Shown here: piece by piece, positions 50,497 to 59,100 of the stretch
Layout of the letters: each line of letters opens with the position of its first letter
How positions within the stretch are numbered: the stretch's first letter is position 1
Assembly: GCA_964629825.1 (NCBI GenBank)
Contig: CAZVUW010000004.1
Coordinates: 1-62,150, forward strand
Reading direction: 5' to 3'
From: CAZVUW01 sp964629825
GTDB lineage: Bacteria; Actinomycetota; Nitriliruptoria; Euzebyales; Egibacteraceae
Length of the DNA: 62,150 nucleotides
Notes under the pieces: generated by a model
What the model was told of the DNA's origin: nothing
The model's input: only the letters and a program-made list of their open reading frames with translations
Database searches by the model: none
Made by a program: the position numbers and the translations under genes

Positions 50497-50664
50497 CCGG
50501 GCGCCAACCCGCGGACGCCAACCACCCGGACGCCAATCACACGGACGCNNNNNNNNNNNNNNNNNNNNNNNNNNNNNNNNNNNNNNNNNNNNNNNNNNNN
50601 NNNNNNNNNNNNNNNNNNNNNNNNNNNNNNNNNNNNNNNNNNNNNNNNCACACGGACGCCAACC
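50497..50664. repeat. 15-bp tandem repeats with a scaffold gap upstream of rpmF
   Basis: Units of CGGACGCCAAYCACM start at 50512, 50527 and 50542, preceded by a degenerate unit near 50497. After the 100-N gap (50549-50648) CACACGGACGCCAACCG continues the pattern. The contig ends share CACACGGACGC, so the gap may be collapsed repeat. The next gene starts 28 bases later. Confidence 0.85.
50549..50648. other. Scaffold gap (100 N) in the 15-bp repeats
   Basis: Exactly 100 N; the flanks share 11 nt. Copy number of the repeat is therefore unresolved and no gene can be placed in it. Confidence 0.95.
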
Positions 50665-50691
50665 GAACGTCATAGGACAGGAGCAGAAACA

Positions 50692-50874
50692 GTGGCCGTA
50701 CCGAAGCGCAAGAAGTCCCGCAGCCGCACCCGCCACCGCAAGGCGCAGTGGCTGCGCACCGCCCCGCCGACGGTGGCGTCGTGCGCGCGCTGCAAGGCCG
50801 CCGTACGGCCGCACACCGTCTGCAATGCCTGCGGCTACTACGCCGGCCGCCAGGCGGTCGAGGTCGAGGACTGA
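50692..50874 (+). CDS. rpmF: 50S ribosomal protein L32
   Basis: 60 aa, beginning MAVPKRKKSRSRTRHRKAQW, the standard L32 start. The zinc ribbon has CARCKAA and CNACGYYAGRQ. GTG 50692 with GGAG upstream. It lies after DUF177 and immediately before plsX, as in most bacteria. Confidence 0.98.
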   Translation: MAVPKRKKSRSRTRHRKAQWLRTAPPTVASCARCKAAVRPHTVCNACGYYAGRQAVEVED

Positions 50875-50882
50875 CCCCTGGC

Positions 50883-51803
50883 ATGAGCGCCATGGCGCCG
50901 GGCGCTGCCCCGCACGTGCGGGTCGCCTTGGACGCCATGGGTGGTGACCACGCCCCCGACGTGACCGTCGCCGGCGCCCTCCGGGCCCAGGCGGAGGGCG
51001 TGGATGTCGTGCTGGTCGGCGATCGGCGGCGCCTCGAGCCCCTTCTGGCCGAGGCTGGCGCCAGCCTGCCCGTGGTCCACGCCGCCCAGGCGGTCGGCAT
51101 GGGGGAGGACCCGGCGCTGGCGCTGCGGGCGAAGCGCGACACCAGCATCCGCCGCGCCGCCGCCCTGGTCGCCGGCGGCCAGGCGTCCGCCCTGGTGTCG
51201 GCCGGCTCCACCGGAGCCACGCTCGCCGCGGCACTGCTGGAGATCGGTCGTCAGCCGGGTGTGCGCCGACCGGCCATCGGCGCTGAGCTGCCCGGCGGGG
51301 TCGTCTTGGTCGACGCAGGCGCCAACGCCGAGGTCCAGCCGGAGGCGCTGCTGGCCTACGCCCGCATGGGCTGCGCCTACGCTCGCGCCCGCGGTGTGAC
51401 CACGCCCAGGATCGGGCTGCTCAACGTCGGCGCCGAGCCCGGACGCGGCAACGCCCTAGCTCGCGCCGCCTTCGGACTGCTGTCGAACCTCGACTCGTTC
51501 GCCGGCAACGTCGAGCCCGACGCCGTCCTGGGCCACCGGGTCGACGTCGTCGTCACCGACGGCTTCACGGGCAACATCTTCCTCAAGGCCCTGGAGGCCA
51601 TCGCTGGTCCGAAGGGTGGTCCCGGGGCCGCTGTCCTGCTCGGCTGCGCCCGGCCGGTGCTGGTGGCCCACGGCGCCGCCGGACCAGAGGAGGTGGCCGC
51701 CGCACTGGCAACGGCGGCCGAGGTCGTCGCGGCCGGCCTGATCGAGAGCATCAGCGCCGAGCTGGCGGCGACCGAGCGGGTGGGGGAGCCGGCCGGTGGC
51801 TGA
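50883..51803 (+). CDS. plsX: Phosphate acyltransferase PlsX
   Basis: Converts acyl-ACP to acyl-phosphate for phospholipid synthesis. VRVALDAMGGDHAPDVTV opens the family; ALVSAGSTGATLAAAL, LVDAGANAEVQPEALLAYA, RIGLLNVGAEPGRGN and VVVTDGFTGNIFLKALEA are conserved motifs. 306 aa, slightly shorter than the usual 320-340 because the C-terminal helix is reduced. ATG 50883 or 50892. It overlaps acpP by 8 bases. Confidence 0.94.
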   Translation: MSAMAPGAAPHVRVALDAMGGDHAPDVTVAGALRAQAEGVDVVLVGDRRRLEPLLAEAGASLPVVHAAQAVGMGEDPALALRAKRDTSIRRAAALVAGGQASALVSAGSTGATLAAALLEIGRQPGVRRPAIGAELPGGVVLVDAGANAEVQPEALLAYARMGCAYARARGVTTPRIGLLNVGAEPGRGNALARAAFGLLSNLDSFAGNVEPDAVLGHRVDVVVTDGFTGNIFLKALEAIAGPKGGPGAAVLLGCARPVLVAHGAAGPEEVAAALATAAEVVAAGLIESISAELAATERVGEPAGG

Positions 51804-52065
51804 GGTGCGAGTGGCGCTGGAGGAGGTGGAGCAGCTGCTGCTGGAGCGCGTCCAGGCGGTGCTCGCCCTTGACGAGCCGGCCTCGCTCGACGCCCGCTTC
51901 ATCGAGGACCTCCACGCCGACTCCCTCGACGTCGTCGAGGTGGTCGAGTCGGTGGAGCGCCTCCTGGCCGAGCGCGGGGTCACGGTCGACCTCGCCGTGG
52001 AGGAGCTGATGGGGTTGCAGACGGTGCGCGACGCGGCGGAGCGGATCCATGGCGCCGCCCGCTGA
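51796..52065 (+). CDS. acpP: Acyl carrier protein
   Basis: 89 aa. The phosphopantetheine-attachment Ser is in LHADSLDVVEVVESVE (DSL motif). The N-terminal helix VEQLLLERVQAVLAL and the C-terminal LQTVRDAAERI complete the four-helix bundle. GTG 51796 overlaps the plsX end; the gene overlaps rnc by 17 bases. Both partners (plsX and acyl-ACP) act in the same pathway. It may be the main ACP or a specialised copy. Confidence 0.93.
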   Translation: MAEVRVALEEVEQLLLERVQAVLALDEPASLDARFIEDLHADSLDVVEVVESVERLLAERGVTVDLAVEELMGLQTVRDAAERIHGAAR

Positions 52066-52789
52066 GGCCCCGGCCGGCCTGGCCGATCTGCTGAGCGGCC
52101 TGGAGGTCGAGTGCGACGAGGAGCTCCTCCGGCTGGCTCTCACCCATCGCAGCTACGCCTTCGAGGCCGGCGGGCTTCCGCACAACGAGCGCCTCGAGCT
52201 CCTCGGTGATTCGGTGCTGGGTCTGGTCGTGACGGACTGGCTGTACCGCCGGTTCCCCGAGGCCGCCGAGGGCCGGCTGGCGAAGGTCCGCGCGGCGGCG
52301 GTCAACTCCGCCAGCCTCGCCAGGGTCGCCCGCAGCCTGGATGTGGGCTCGCACATCCTCCTGGGCCGCGGCGAGGAGCAGTCGGGGGGCAGGGACAAGG
52401 ACTCGATCCTCGCCGACACATTCGAGGCGCTGCTCGGAGCGGTGTACCTGGACCGCGGCTTCGAGGTGGCTCGGGCGCTGGTCGAGCGGCTGTTCGCCGA
52501 CCTGCTGGAGGACCTCGCCATGCGGCGCGAGTCGCTGGACCCCAAGACCTCGCTGCAGGAGCTCTCGGCGGCGGCCCTGTCGACCTTGCCCACCTACCGC
52601 GTGGCCGAGGCCGGCCCCGATCACAACAAGCGCTTCACTGCTGAGGTCCTCGTGGCCGACGAGCTGCTGGGACGCGGTGAGGGCCGGTCCAAGAAGGAGG
52701 CCGAGCAGGCCGCCGCGGCCGAGGCCTACGGCCGGCTGCGCGAGCGCTTCGCGGAGCACGCCGATGCGGGCTCGGCGGCCCTCGGCTAG
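52049..52789 (+). CDS. rnc: Ribonuclease III
   Basis: Double-strand-specific RNase (rRNA processing, mRNA decay). RNase III signature HNERLELLGDSVLGLVV is present. SILADTFEALLGAVYLDRGF carries the second metal-binding Glu. The C-terminal dsRNA-binding domain begins with DPKTSLQELSA and ends with RSKKEAEQAAAAEAYGRL. 246 aa. ATG 52049 lies inside the acpP end. Confidence 0.97.
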   Translation: MAPPAEAPAGLADLLSGLEVECDEELLRLALTHRSYAFEAGGLPHNERLELLGDSVLGLVVTDWLYRRFPEAAEGRLAKVRAAAVNSASLARVARSLDVGSHILLGRGEEQSGGRDKDSILADTFEALLGAVYLDRGFEVARALVERLFADLLEDLAMRRESLDPKTSLQELSAAALSTLPTYRVAEAGPDHNKRFTAEVLVADELLGRGEGRSKKEAEQAAAAEAYGRLRERFAEHADAGSAALG

Positions 52790-52902
52790 GCCGCTCGTCC
52801 GGTGCGTCCCGGTTCGGGCGGGTGGTTGCAGCGCGCGGTAGCCTTCGGGCTGGCGCGCCGTTGGTCTGCGCGCCAGTTCGGCACGAGCGAGCGGAGGACT
52901 CC

Positions 52903-53733
52903 GTGACCCAGCTGCCCGAGGTCGAGGTCACGCGCAAGGACCTGGAGCGGGAGATCGTCGGGAAGCGCATCAAGGAGGTGACCGTCAAGGGCGCGGGCCT
53001 CGTCGCCCGTCACCGCAACCGGCCCGAGTTCTACAAGGCGCTGGAGGGCCGCAAGATCGAGGGCATCCTCCGCCGCGGAACCGTGCTCGTCCTCCAGCTC
53101 GACGACGGTCACGTCCTCGTCTGCAAGCTGGGCAACGGCGCCAGCCTGACCCGGGAGACGGCGACCGAGGAGGCTGGCAAGGACACGCAGTTCGTCGCCG
53201 TGTTCACCACCGGCGGGGCGCTGCACTACCACGCGCCCAACAAGGACGGCGAGCTGTTCGTCATCCCCGCCGACGAGCTGGGCGACCTACCCGAGTTCTC
53301 CCCGGGTGGCATCGACCCGCTGGCAGACCAGTTCACCTGGCCCGCCTTCAGCCGTGAGCTCGCCGCGCGCCGCAAGATGCTCAAGGCCGTCCTCACCGAC
53401 GAGTCCTTCATGGTGGGCCTCGGCGACCTCTACGCCGACGAGATCCTGTGGTCAGCGGGCCTGTCCGGCAGCCGCGAGTCCCACACCCTGTCCGCTCAGG
53501 AGGTGCGCCGCCTCTACCGGGCCGTCCTCGAGGTGCTCTACGAGGCCGTCAAGCAGGGCGGCACCGCCGAGGTCTCCGACGGCGACCCGGAGGAGGAGAT
53601 GGGCGACTTCGGCGACCACATCAAGGTCTTCCAGCGCGAGGGGCTGCCCTGCGCCCGCTGCCGGCAGCCGATCTTCCACGACCAGATCGCCAAGGGCCTG
53701 TGGTCCTACCACTGCAAGCAGTGCCAGAGCTGA
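52903..53733 (+). CDS. Fpg/MutM-family protein lacking the catalytic residues
   Basis: 276 aa, full Fpg/Nei length and all three domains: N-terminal beta sandwich, H2TH (LTDESFMVGLGDLYADE then WSAGL), and a C-terminal CxxC-CxxC zinc finger (CARC, CKQC). However, the start is MTQLPEVEVT instead of MPELPEVE: the nucleophile Pro becomes Thr and the catalytic Glu becomes Gln. The beta-hairpin Lys (RAKYLL in E. coli) is Thr60 in RRGTVLVL; LGMSG is LGNGA; the DPRRFG lesion-probing loop is APNKDGE; the H2TH Asn is Asp; and the zinc-finger Arg is lost (AKGLWSY). Position between rnc and smc is the canonical fpg place. A non-catalytic DNA-binding role is inferred. Alternative starts do not restore Pro. 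Confidence 0.9.
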   Translation: MTQLPEVEVTRKDLEREIVGKRIKEVTVKGAGLVARHRNRPEFYKALEGRKIEGILRRGTVLVLQLDDGHVLVCKLGNGASLTRETATEEAGKDTQFVAVFTTGGALHYHAPNKDGELFVIPADELGDLPEFSPGGIDPLADQFTWPAFSRELAARRKMLKAVLTDESFMVGLGDLYADEILWSAGLSGSRESHTLSAQEVRRLYRAVLEVLYEAVKQGGTAEVSDGDPEEEMGDFGDHIKVFQREGLPCARCRQPIFHDQIAKGLWSYHCKQCQS

Positions 53734-53780
53734 CCGCTCCCGGCGCGCCCCACGGCACGCCCTCACGGCACCCCCACCCC

Positions 53781-53829
53781 GACGGTTGGACATTTGGCCC
53801 GAGATCTCGGGCCAACCGTCCAACCGTCG
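53781..53829. repeat. Family II palindrome, second locus
   Basis: GACGGTTGGACATTTGGCCC begins the left arm; the centre GGCCCGAGATCTCGGGCC is fully palindromic; the right arm ends CCAACCGTC. Nearly identical to 38312-38357. Downstream of the Fpg-like gene and close to the next gap, in a place where it could act as terminator. Confidence 0.8.
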
Positions 53830-53856
53830 GCGCGGCCATGAGCGCCGCGCCAGCCG

Positions 53857-53956
53857 NNNNNNNNNNNNNNNNNNNNNNNNNNNNNNNNNNNNNNNNNNNN
53901 NNNNNNNNNNNNNNNNNNNNNNNNNNNNNNNNNNNNNNNNNNNNNNNNNNNNNNNN
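53857..53956. other. Scaffold gap (100 N)
   Basis: Exactly 100 N within or just after the 3' end of the J-domain gene. Flanks share no clear overlap, so true sequence may be missing. Confidence 0.95.
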
Positions 53957-54444
53957 GCGGTCGCGAACACACCACCGATCAGGAGCCAGGCCGCGCAGCT
54001 CACCAGCCACAGGACCCGGCCCCACAGGTCGACGCCGGCGCGACGCACCCGATGCGCGCCCGCGAGGATGCGGCGGCGGTTGCGACGCCACCAGCGGCCC
54101 GACCAGCGGCCCGCCGAGCGCAGGAGCGCGTCCCACTGGGTCGCGGCCGCGGCCTCGGCGTCACGCACGGCGCGTGCGGCCTGCTGGGCCGGGGCGGCCG
54201 CCCGCGCCCGCGCCGACTGCAGGGCCCACAACCGGTCGTAGCGCGCCCGCGCCGCGGGATCGCGGACCAGCCCGTAGGCCACGTTGATCTCCTGCACGCG
54301 GCGGGTGGCGGCCGGCCGCTCCTCGGGCGGCACCAGGTCGGGGTGGTGCTGGCGCACCAGGCGGCGATGGGCGCGCTTGAGCTCCTCGCTGCTCGCCCGC
54401 GGGGAGACGCCGAGGATCTGATAGGCGTCGACGAACCCCTCCAC
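53957..54444 (-). CDS. DnaJ-domain membrane protein, 3' end lost in scaffold gap
   Basis: J-domain at the N-terminus: DAYQILGVSPRASSEELKRA then RHH-type HPD as RQHHPDLVPP and INVAYGLVRDPAARARYDRL, so it can stimulate an Hsp70 (DnaK). The ~60-residue Ala/Arg-rich linker and a Trp/Arg-rich basic stretch are followed by a TM segment (LWLVSCAAWLLIGGVFA) that runs into the gap. GTG 54444. The coding end cannot be determined. It is the second gene of a two-gene minus-strand operon, four bases after the hydrolase stop. Confidence 0.85.
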
Positions 54445-54448
54445 CGGC

Positions 54449-55486
54449 TCAGGCGGCGTCGCGCTGGGCGGATTGCACCGAGTCGATCGCCTTGAGCAGG
54501 GCGGGGACGAAGAGGTCCGGTCGCGAGCCCACGCCGTCGTGGTCGAGCGGGAGCTCCTGTGCGAACGATCCCGGGATGCGGGCCGCGAGCTCGCGCTGCC
54601 GGTCCGGCGGCACCAGGCGATCGTTGGCGGTGACGACCACGGCGGTGGGCACGTCGATCTCGCCGATCCAGTCGCGCGCCTCGTAGCGGCTGAGCTCGCG
54701 ACCGGCCTCGGCGACGTCCTCGGCCGACCCGCGGTCGAGCTCCGAGACGACCCAGGGGATCAGGGCACGCACCTCGGGCGTGGTCTCGGACGTGATCAGC
54801 CGCGTCACGACCAGCGGCGCGCCCTCACGCGCCTGCAGCTGCGCCCCGGCCTCCCACCAGGCGCGCGGGACGACCCGCAGCAGCACCTGCAGCAGCCCCA
54901 TCAGGCGCCAGCGCCAGCGCTCGAAGGCGGTGTCGTTGAAGGTGGCGCTGGTCGCCGCCAGGACCAGGCCGGACACGACGTCCGGGTTCCGCCGCCACAG
55001 CAGCTGGGCGACGGGGCCGCCCATCGAGTAGCCCACCGCTACGACCGGGCCGACGCCCAGGTGGCGCACCAGCGCGGCGGCGTCGTCGGCCACGTCGGTC
55101 AGCCGGAAGGGCTGTGAAGGGCGCGGCCCGCGGCCGTGGCCGCGGTGGTCCACGGCGATCACGCGTCCCACCTCGGACAGCGGCCCGTAGCAGGCGAACC
55201 AGTTCAGGTCGGCGGGGAACATCCACCCGTGCAGCAGGAGGATCGTCGGTGCGGACGGATCGCCCGGCCCCTCGGCCTCGCGGACGAACATCTCGCCGCG
55301 CCCCGGGACGTGCACGATCCGGGCCGGCGGGAGGCCAACCGGGGGCTCCGCCGGAGCGGCGTCCTCCACGTAGCGGCGCGGCCGCGCGCTGGCCGCCAGC
55401 AGACCCAGCCCGGCCGCGGCGGCGGCCGTCGCCGTGGCCTTCAAAGTGGCCTTGCCAAGGCTCCGGATGGCGCGTTGATCTCGCAT
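54449..55486 (-). CDS. Alpha/beta hydrolase
   Basis: 345 aa. N-terminal hydrophobic/Ala-rich anchor (ATLKATATAAAAAGLGLLAA). The hydrolase core has LLLHGWMFPADLNWF with the oxyanion HG, VIAVDHRGHGRGPRP, the nucleophile elbow VGYSMGGPVAQL, the acid in VVVTANDRLVPPDRQ and the His in ELPLDHDGVGSRPDL. A complete Ser-Asp-His triad. Resembles membrane-associated esterases/haloperoxidase-like enzymes; substrate unknown. ATG 55486. Coupled with the J-domain gene. Confidence 0.9.
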   Translation of the reverse strand: MRDQRAIRSLGKATLKATATAAAAAGLGLLAASARPRRYVEDAAPAEPPVGLPPARIVHVPGRGEMFVREAEGPGDPSAPTILLLHGWMFPADLNWFACYGPLSEVGRVIAVDHRGHGRGPRPSQPFRLTDVADDAAALVRHLGVGPVVAVGYSMGGPVAQLLWRRNPDVVSGLVLAATSATFNDTAFERWRWRLMGLLQVLLRVVPRAWWEAGAQLQAREGAPLVVTRLITSETTPEVRALIPWVVSELDRGSAEDVAEAGRELSRYEARDWIGEIDVPTAVVVTANDRLVPPDRQRELAARIPGSFAQELPLDHDGVGSRPDLFVPALLKAIDSVQSAQRDAA

Positions 55487-55563
55487 GTGCGAAGCGTAGC
55501 CGTGCCGCCCGCAACCCCCGTCCTGCGGCGTCCCGCCAGCGGCCTGGCGGGCGCCCCGTCAGG

Positions 55564-55593
55564 TTGTCACCCGCGACCGCCGAACGCTATAGT
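55564..55593 (+). promoter_or_regulatory. Strong sigma-70-type promoter
   Basis: TTGTCA (55564-55569), 18-base spacer, TATAGT (55588-55593): the best consensus promoter in the window. It would start transcription near 55600, 275 bases before the coiled-coil gene. Confidence 0.75.
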
Positions 55594-55874
55594 GAAATTG
55601 TGAAACGCCCGCCGGCTGCGCCCGGCTGTCCGGGGGGCGTTGCACACGCCGAACCGCAGCAGCGCCCAGTCTGCCCTCGCCCGGCGTGCCGACTGCACGC
55701 ATGCTCCCGGTGGCCCACGTTCGGCCCGGTGGGTCACGGTGGACAGGAGAGGTGGCCTCGCCCGCCACGGGAGCCGACCGGACCGACGTACGGCAGGGCA
55801 GCGACGCACGCCGCGGCCGCAGATCTTGCAGCGACCCCGAAACACCTCACCGGGCCCGGGAGGACGCACAGCAC
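55594..55874 (+). ncRNA. Long structured leader or small RNA
   Basis: A 280-base transcript segment without a supported ORF. Strong hairpins include CGCCCGCCGG pairing with CCGGGGGGCG (around 55605-55645) and GTGGCCCAC (55710-55718) with GTGGGTCAC (55729-55737), a 9-bp stem with one G-U and a 10-base loop. No RNase P, SRP, tmRNA or riboswitch class was recognised. It could be a 5' leader of the next gene or an independent RNA. Confidence 0.4.
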
Positions 55875-56093
55875 ATGAAGGCTCTCGTAGGTAGCTGGGA
55901 CCGCCGTCCGCAACGGGTGCTAGCGGAGCTGACGGCCCTTCGATCCCGCGTCGCAGAGCTCCAAGAGGAGCTCGAGGAGAGCCGTGCCGAGACGGCCGCC
56001 CTCCGCCGTGCCCTGGCGGCCAAGAACGCCGAGGTGACCCTTGAGCGGGCCCTCGATGAGCCCGAGGTGGTGCTCACCGGCTCCCAGGCCTAG
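55875..56093 (+). CDS. 72-aa coiled-coil protein upstream of smc
   Basis: Small protein with a clean coiled coil: LAELTALRSRVAELQEELEE then SRAETAALRRALAAKNAEVT. The N-terminus MKALVGSWDRRPQRVL is basic. ATG 55875 with GGGAGG upstream at 55858-55864 (spacing a little long). No family recognised. It precedes smc by about 100 bases with a separate smc promoter (TTGGTG, 17-base spacer, TACACT at 56154-56159). Its abundant promoter suggests high expression. Confidence 0.7.
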   Translation: MKALVGSWDRRPQRVLAELTALRSRVAELQEELEESRAETAALRRALAAKNAEVTLERALDEPEVVLTGSQA

Positions 56094-56130
56094 CCCCCGG
56101 CGGCAGCCCGCCCGGACGGGTTCCGCCTGC

Positions 56131-56159
56131 TTGGTGGCGTCCGGCGCCCTCGTTACACT
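56131..56159 (+). promoter_or_regulatory. smc promoter
   Basis: TTGGTG (56131-56136) and TACACT (56154-56159) separated by 17 bases. It gives a short leader for smc. TACACT recurs as the -10 box before gpsA and recG. Confidence 0.65.
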
Positions 56160-56189
56160 CCCGCGGAGGACAACGGAAGGGCGTCGGGG

Positions 56190-59100
56190 TTGCATCTCAA
56201 ATCGCTGACGCTGCGCGGGTTCAAGTCCTTCGCGGAGCGGACGGCGCTGACCTTCGAGCCCGGCATCACGGTCGTCGTGGGCCCCAACGGGTCCGGCAAG
56301 TCCAACATCGTCGATGCCCTGACCTGGGTGCTCGGGTCGGCCAGCGCCAAGAACCTGCGCGGCGGCTCCATGGCCGATGTGATCTTCGCCGGCTCGCCCA
56401 GCAAGCCGGCCCTCGGCCGCGCCCAGGTCGAGATCCTGATCGACAACTCCGACGGCGCGCTGCCGATCGAGTTCAGCGAGGTCGCGGTCTCGCGGACGAT
56501 CTTCGCCTCCGGTGAGAACCGCTACGCGATCAACGACGTCGAGTGCCGGGCGCTGGACGTCGCGGAGCTGCTGAGCGACACCGGCCTGGGCCGCGAGGCG
56601 CACACGATCGTGGGCCAGGGCCGGCTCGACGCCGTCCTCAACGCCCGCCCCGAGGACCGGCGCGCCTTCATCGAGGAGGCCGCGGGCATCCTCAAGCACC
56701 GCCGCCGCAAGGAGCGGGCGCTGCGCAAGATCGCCCAGGTTGAGGCCCACCTCGAGCGCCTCAACGACCTGGCGCGGGAGCTGCGGCGCAACCTGCGGCC
56801 CCTGGAGCGCCAGGCCGAGGCCGCGCGCAAGCACGCCGAGCTCGCCCGTGAGCTACGCGAGCTGCGGCTGCTGCGCGCCGTCCGCGAGCTCGACGTCCTC
56901 GAGCGCCGCTGGGAGTCCGAGCAGGCCGCGCAGTCGGCAAGCGACTCGCGCCTGGCCGAGCTCGAGCAGGCGGTCGCCGCGGTGCAGCAGGAGGAGGCCG
57001 CCCTCGAAGCGGAGGTCGCGCGGCTCAGCCCGGCGGCCCGCGCGGCGGCCGAGACCCACTTCCGCCTGTCGAACCTGGTCGAGCGCTACCGCGGCCTCAC
57101 GGAGCGCATTGCGGAGCGGCGCAAGGGCCTGACCGAGGCGGTCGAGGAGCCCGTCGCCGGCCGCGACCCCGCCGAGCTGCGCGCGCGTGCCGAGCAGGAG
57201 CGTGCCACGCTGGCGGCCACGGCCGCAGAGCGCGCCGCGGCCCTGGAGCGGCTGGAGGCGGCCGAGCAGGCGCGCCGCGGCGCCGAGCAGGCCCGTCGCG
57301 CGCACGAGCAGGCGGCGGCGGCCGAGGCGCGCCGGCGCACCCAGGCGCGCGAACGGCTGCTGCGCTGGGAGGGCGAGGTCGCCGCGCTGCGGTCGGCGCT
57401 GGCCCAGGCCGCCAGCGAGGAGGGGCGCCTCGCCAGCCAGTTCAGCGGCCTCGAGGCCCGCCGAACCGAGCTCGTCCACGACGTCGCCGCGGTCAAGTCC
57501 GAGATCCAGCGCCTGGACCGCGACGGCACGATCCTCGCCCAGCAGCTCGCGGCCGCCGAGGCGGTCGTCAGCCGCCGCCAAGAGGTGGCCGCGCAGGCCG
57601 CCCGCGCCGAGCGCGAGCTGGAGCGACGCCGGGCATCGCTCGAGGCCCGCGCCGACGCCCTCCGGGCCGCCTCGCAGGAGGCCACCGAGGGCGCCAGCGC
57701 CCTGCTGGCAGCCGCCGAGGAGGGACGGCTCGACGGGGTCCTCGGTCCGCTGGCCGACCACGTCCGCGTCGCCCACGGCATGGGCCGCGCGGTCGCCGCG
57801 GCGCTGGGGCCGCTCGGGGATGCGGTCATCGTCGAGTCGCGCGCCAGCGCCCGTGCCGCCGTGGGCTTCGTCACCGAGGAGCGGGCGGGCCGGGTCCTCC
57901 TGCTCGCGGCCTCCGACGCGGCCGACGCGGCGGACCGGGTCGGCGAGCGCAGCGACCGCGACCGCGAGCTGGCCGCTCTGGGGGCGCGCCCGCTGTCCGA
58001 GGCGCTGCACGCGCGGCCCGACGTTGCGCTGGCGCTGCAGGCGGCGCTCGAGGGCGTGTACGCGGTCGAGGACTTCGACGCCGCCTGCCGGCTGGCCGCG
58101 GCCTACCCGAGCTGTGCGTTCGTGTCCGTCGCGGGGGAGATTGCCGGACCGCGCGGCTACGCGGGCGGATCCGCGAGCTCGTCCAGCGCCGTCCTCTCCC
58201 GCGCCGCCGCCGAGCAGGCCGAGGCCGAGCTCGAGGTGGTCAGCTCCGAGCTGCTCGTCGCGCATCGCAAGCTGGGCGACGCGGACCGCGAGCTCGACTC
58301 CGCCCGCCACGAGCTCGACGCGGCGACGGCCGCCATGCAGGAGTGCGACGCGCAGCTGACCAGCGCCGCCGAGCGCCTGGGCAGGCTCGAGAAGGAGCTC
58401 GCGACCTGCGACCGCGAGCTGGGGCTGCTGCGCAAGCAGTCCGAGGATCTCGCCGGTGAGATCGCGGAGCGGCGCGAGCGCCTGGCCGCCCTCGAGGCGC
58501 GCGGCGCGGAGGTCGCCCTCGACGGCGCTGAGGAGGACGAGGGTCCGGACCTCGAGGCCGAGCGGCTCGACGACGAGGTCGCCGCCGCCCGCGAGGCAGA
58601 GGTGCAGGCGCGGCTGGCGCTGGGAGCGGTGCAGGCACGGGAGCAGGAGCTGCAGCGCAGCATCTCCGCGCTGGAGGCCGAGGCCGACCAGGTCGAGCGC
58701 CAGCTCACCGAGCGGGAGCGGCGCAGGATCGAGCGTCTGGCGGCGATCGAGCGCTGCGGGCAGCTCGCGGAGCTCGCCGCCAGGGCGCTCGCGGCGGCCG
58801 AGCAGTCCCTGGCGCTGGCGGCGCGGGAACGTGACCGGCTGGACGAGGAGCGCGCCCAGCGTCAGGCCCAGCTGGGGGCGCTGCGAGCCAGCGGACGCGA
58901 GGCGAACGAGCGGCTGGCCAAGCTGCGTGACTACCGCCACGCCGAGGAACTGCGCCGGGCCGAGCTGCGGCACGAGCTGGACGAGGTGCGGGGCCGCCTG
59001 CTCGACCTCGAGGCGGATCCCGACGCCGCCCTGGCCGAGGCCCGGCGGGCCAGCGCAGAGGCCGGCGAGGACGAGGCGGCGCCGCTGGGCGGCGGCGAGG

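Noticed and set aside
52903..52932. A different start that would restore Pro-Glu in the Fpg-like protein
   Set aside because: No codon upstream in the frame gives Pro-Glu-Leu-Pro; the GTG is followed directly by Thr-Gln-Leu-Pro and has GGAGG upstream.
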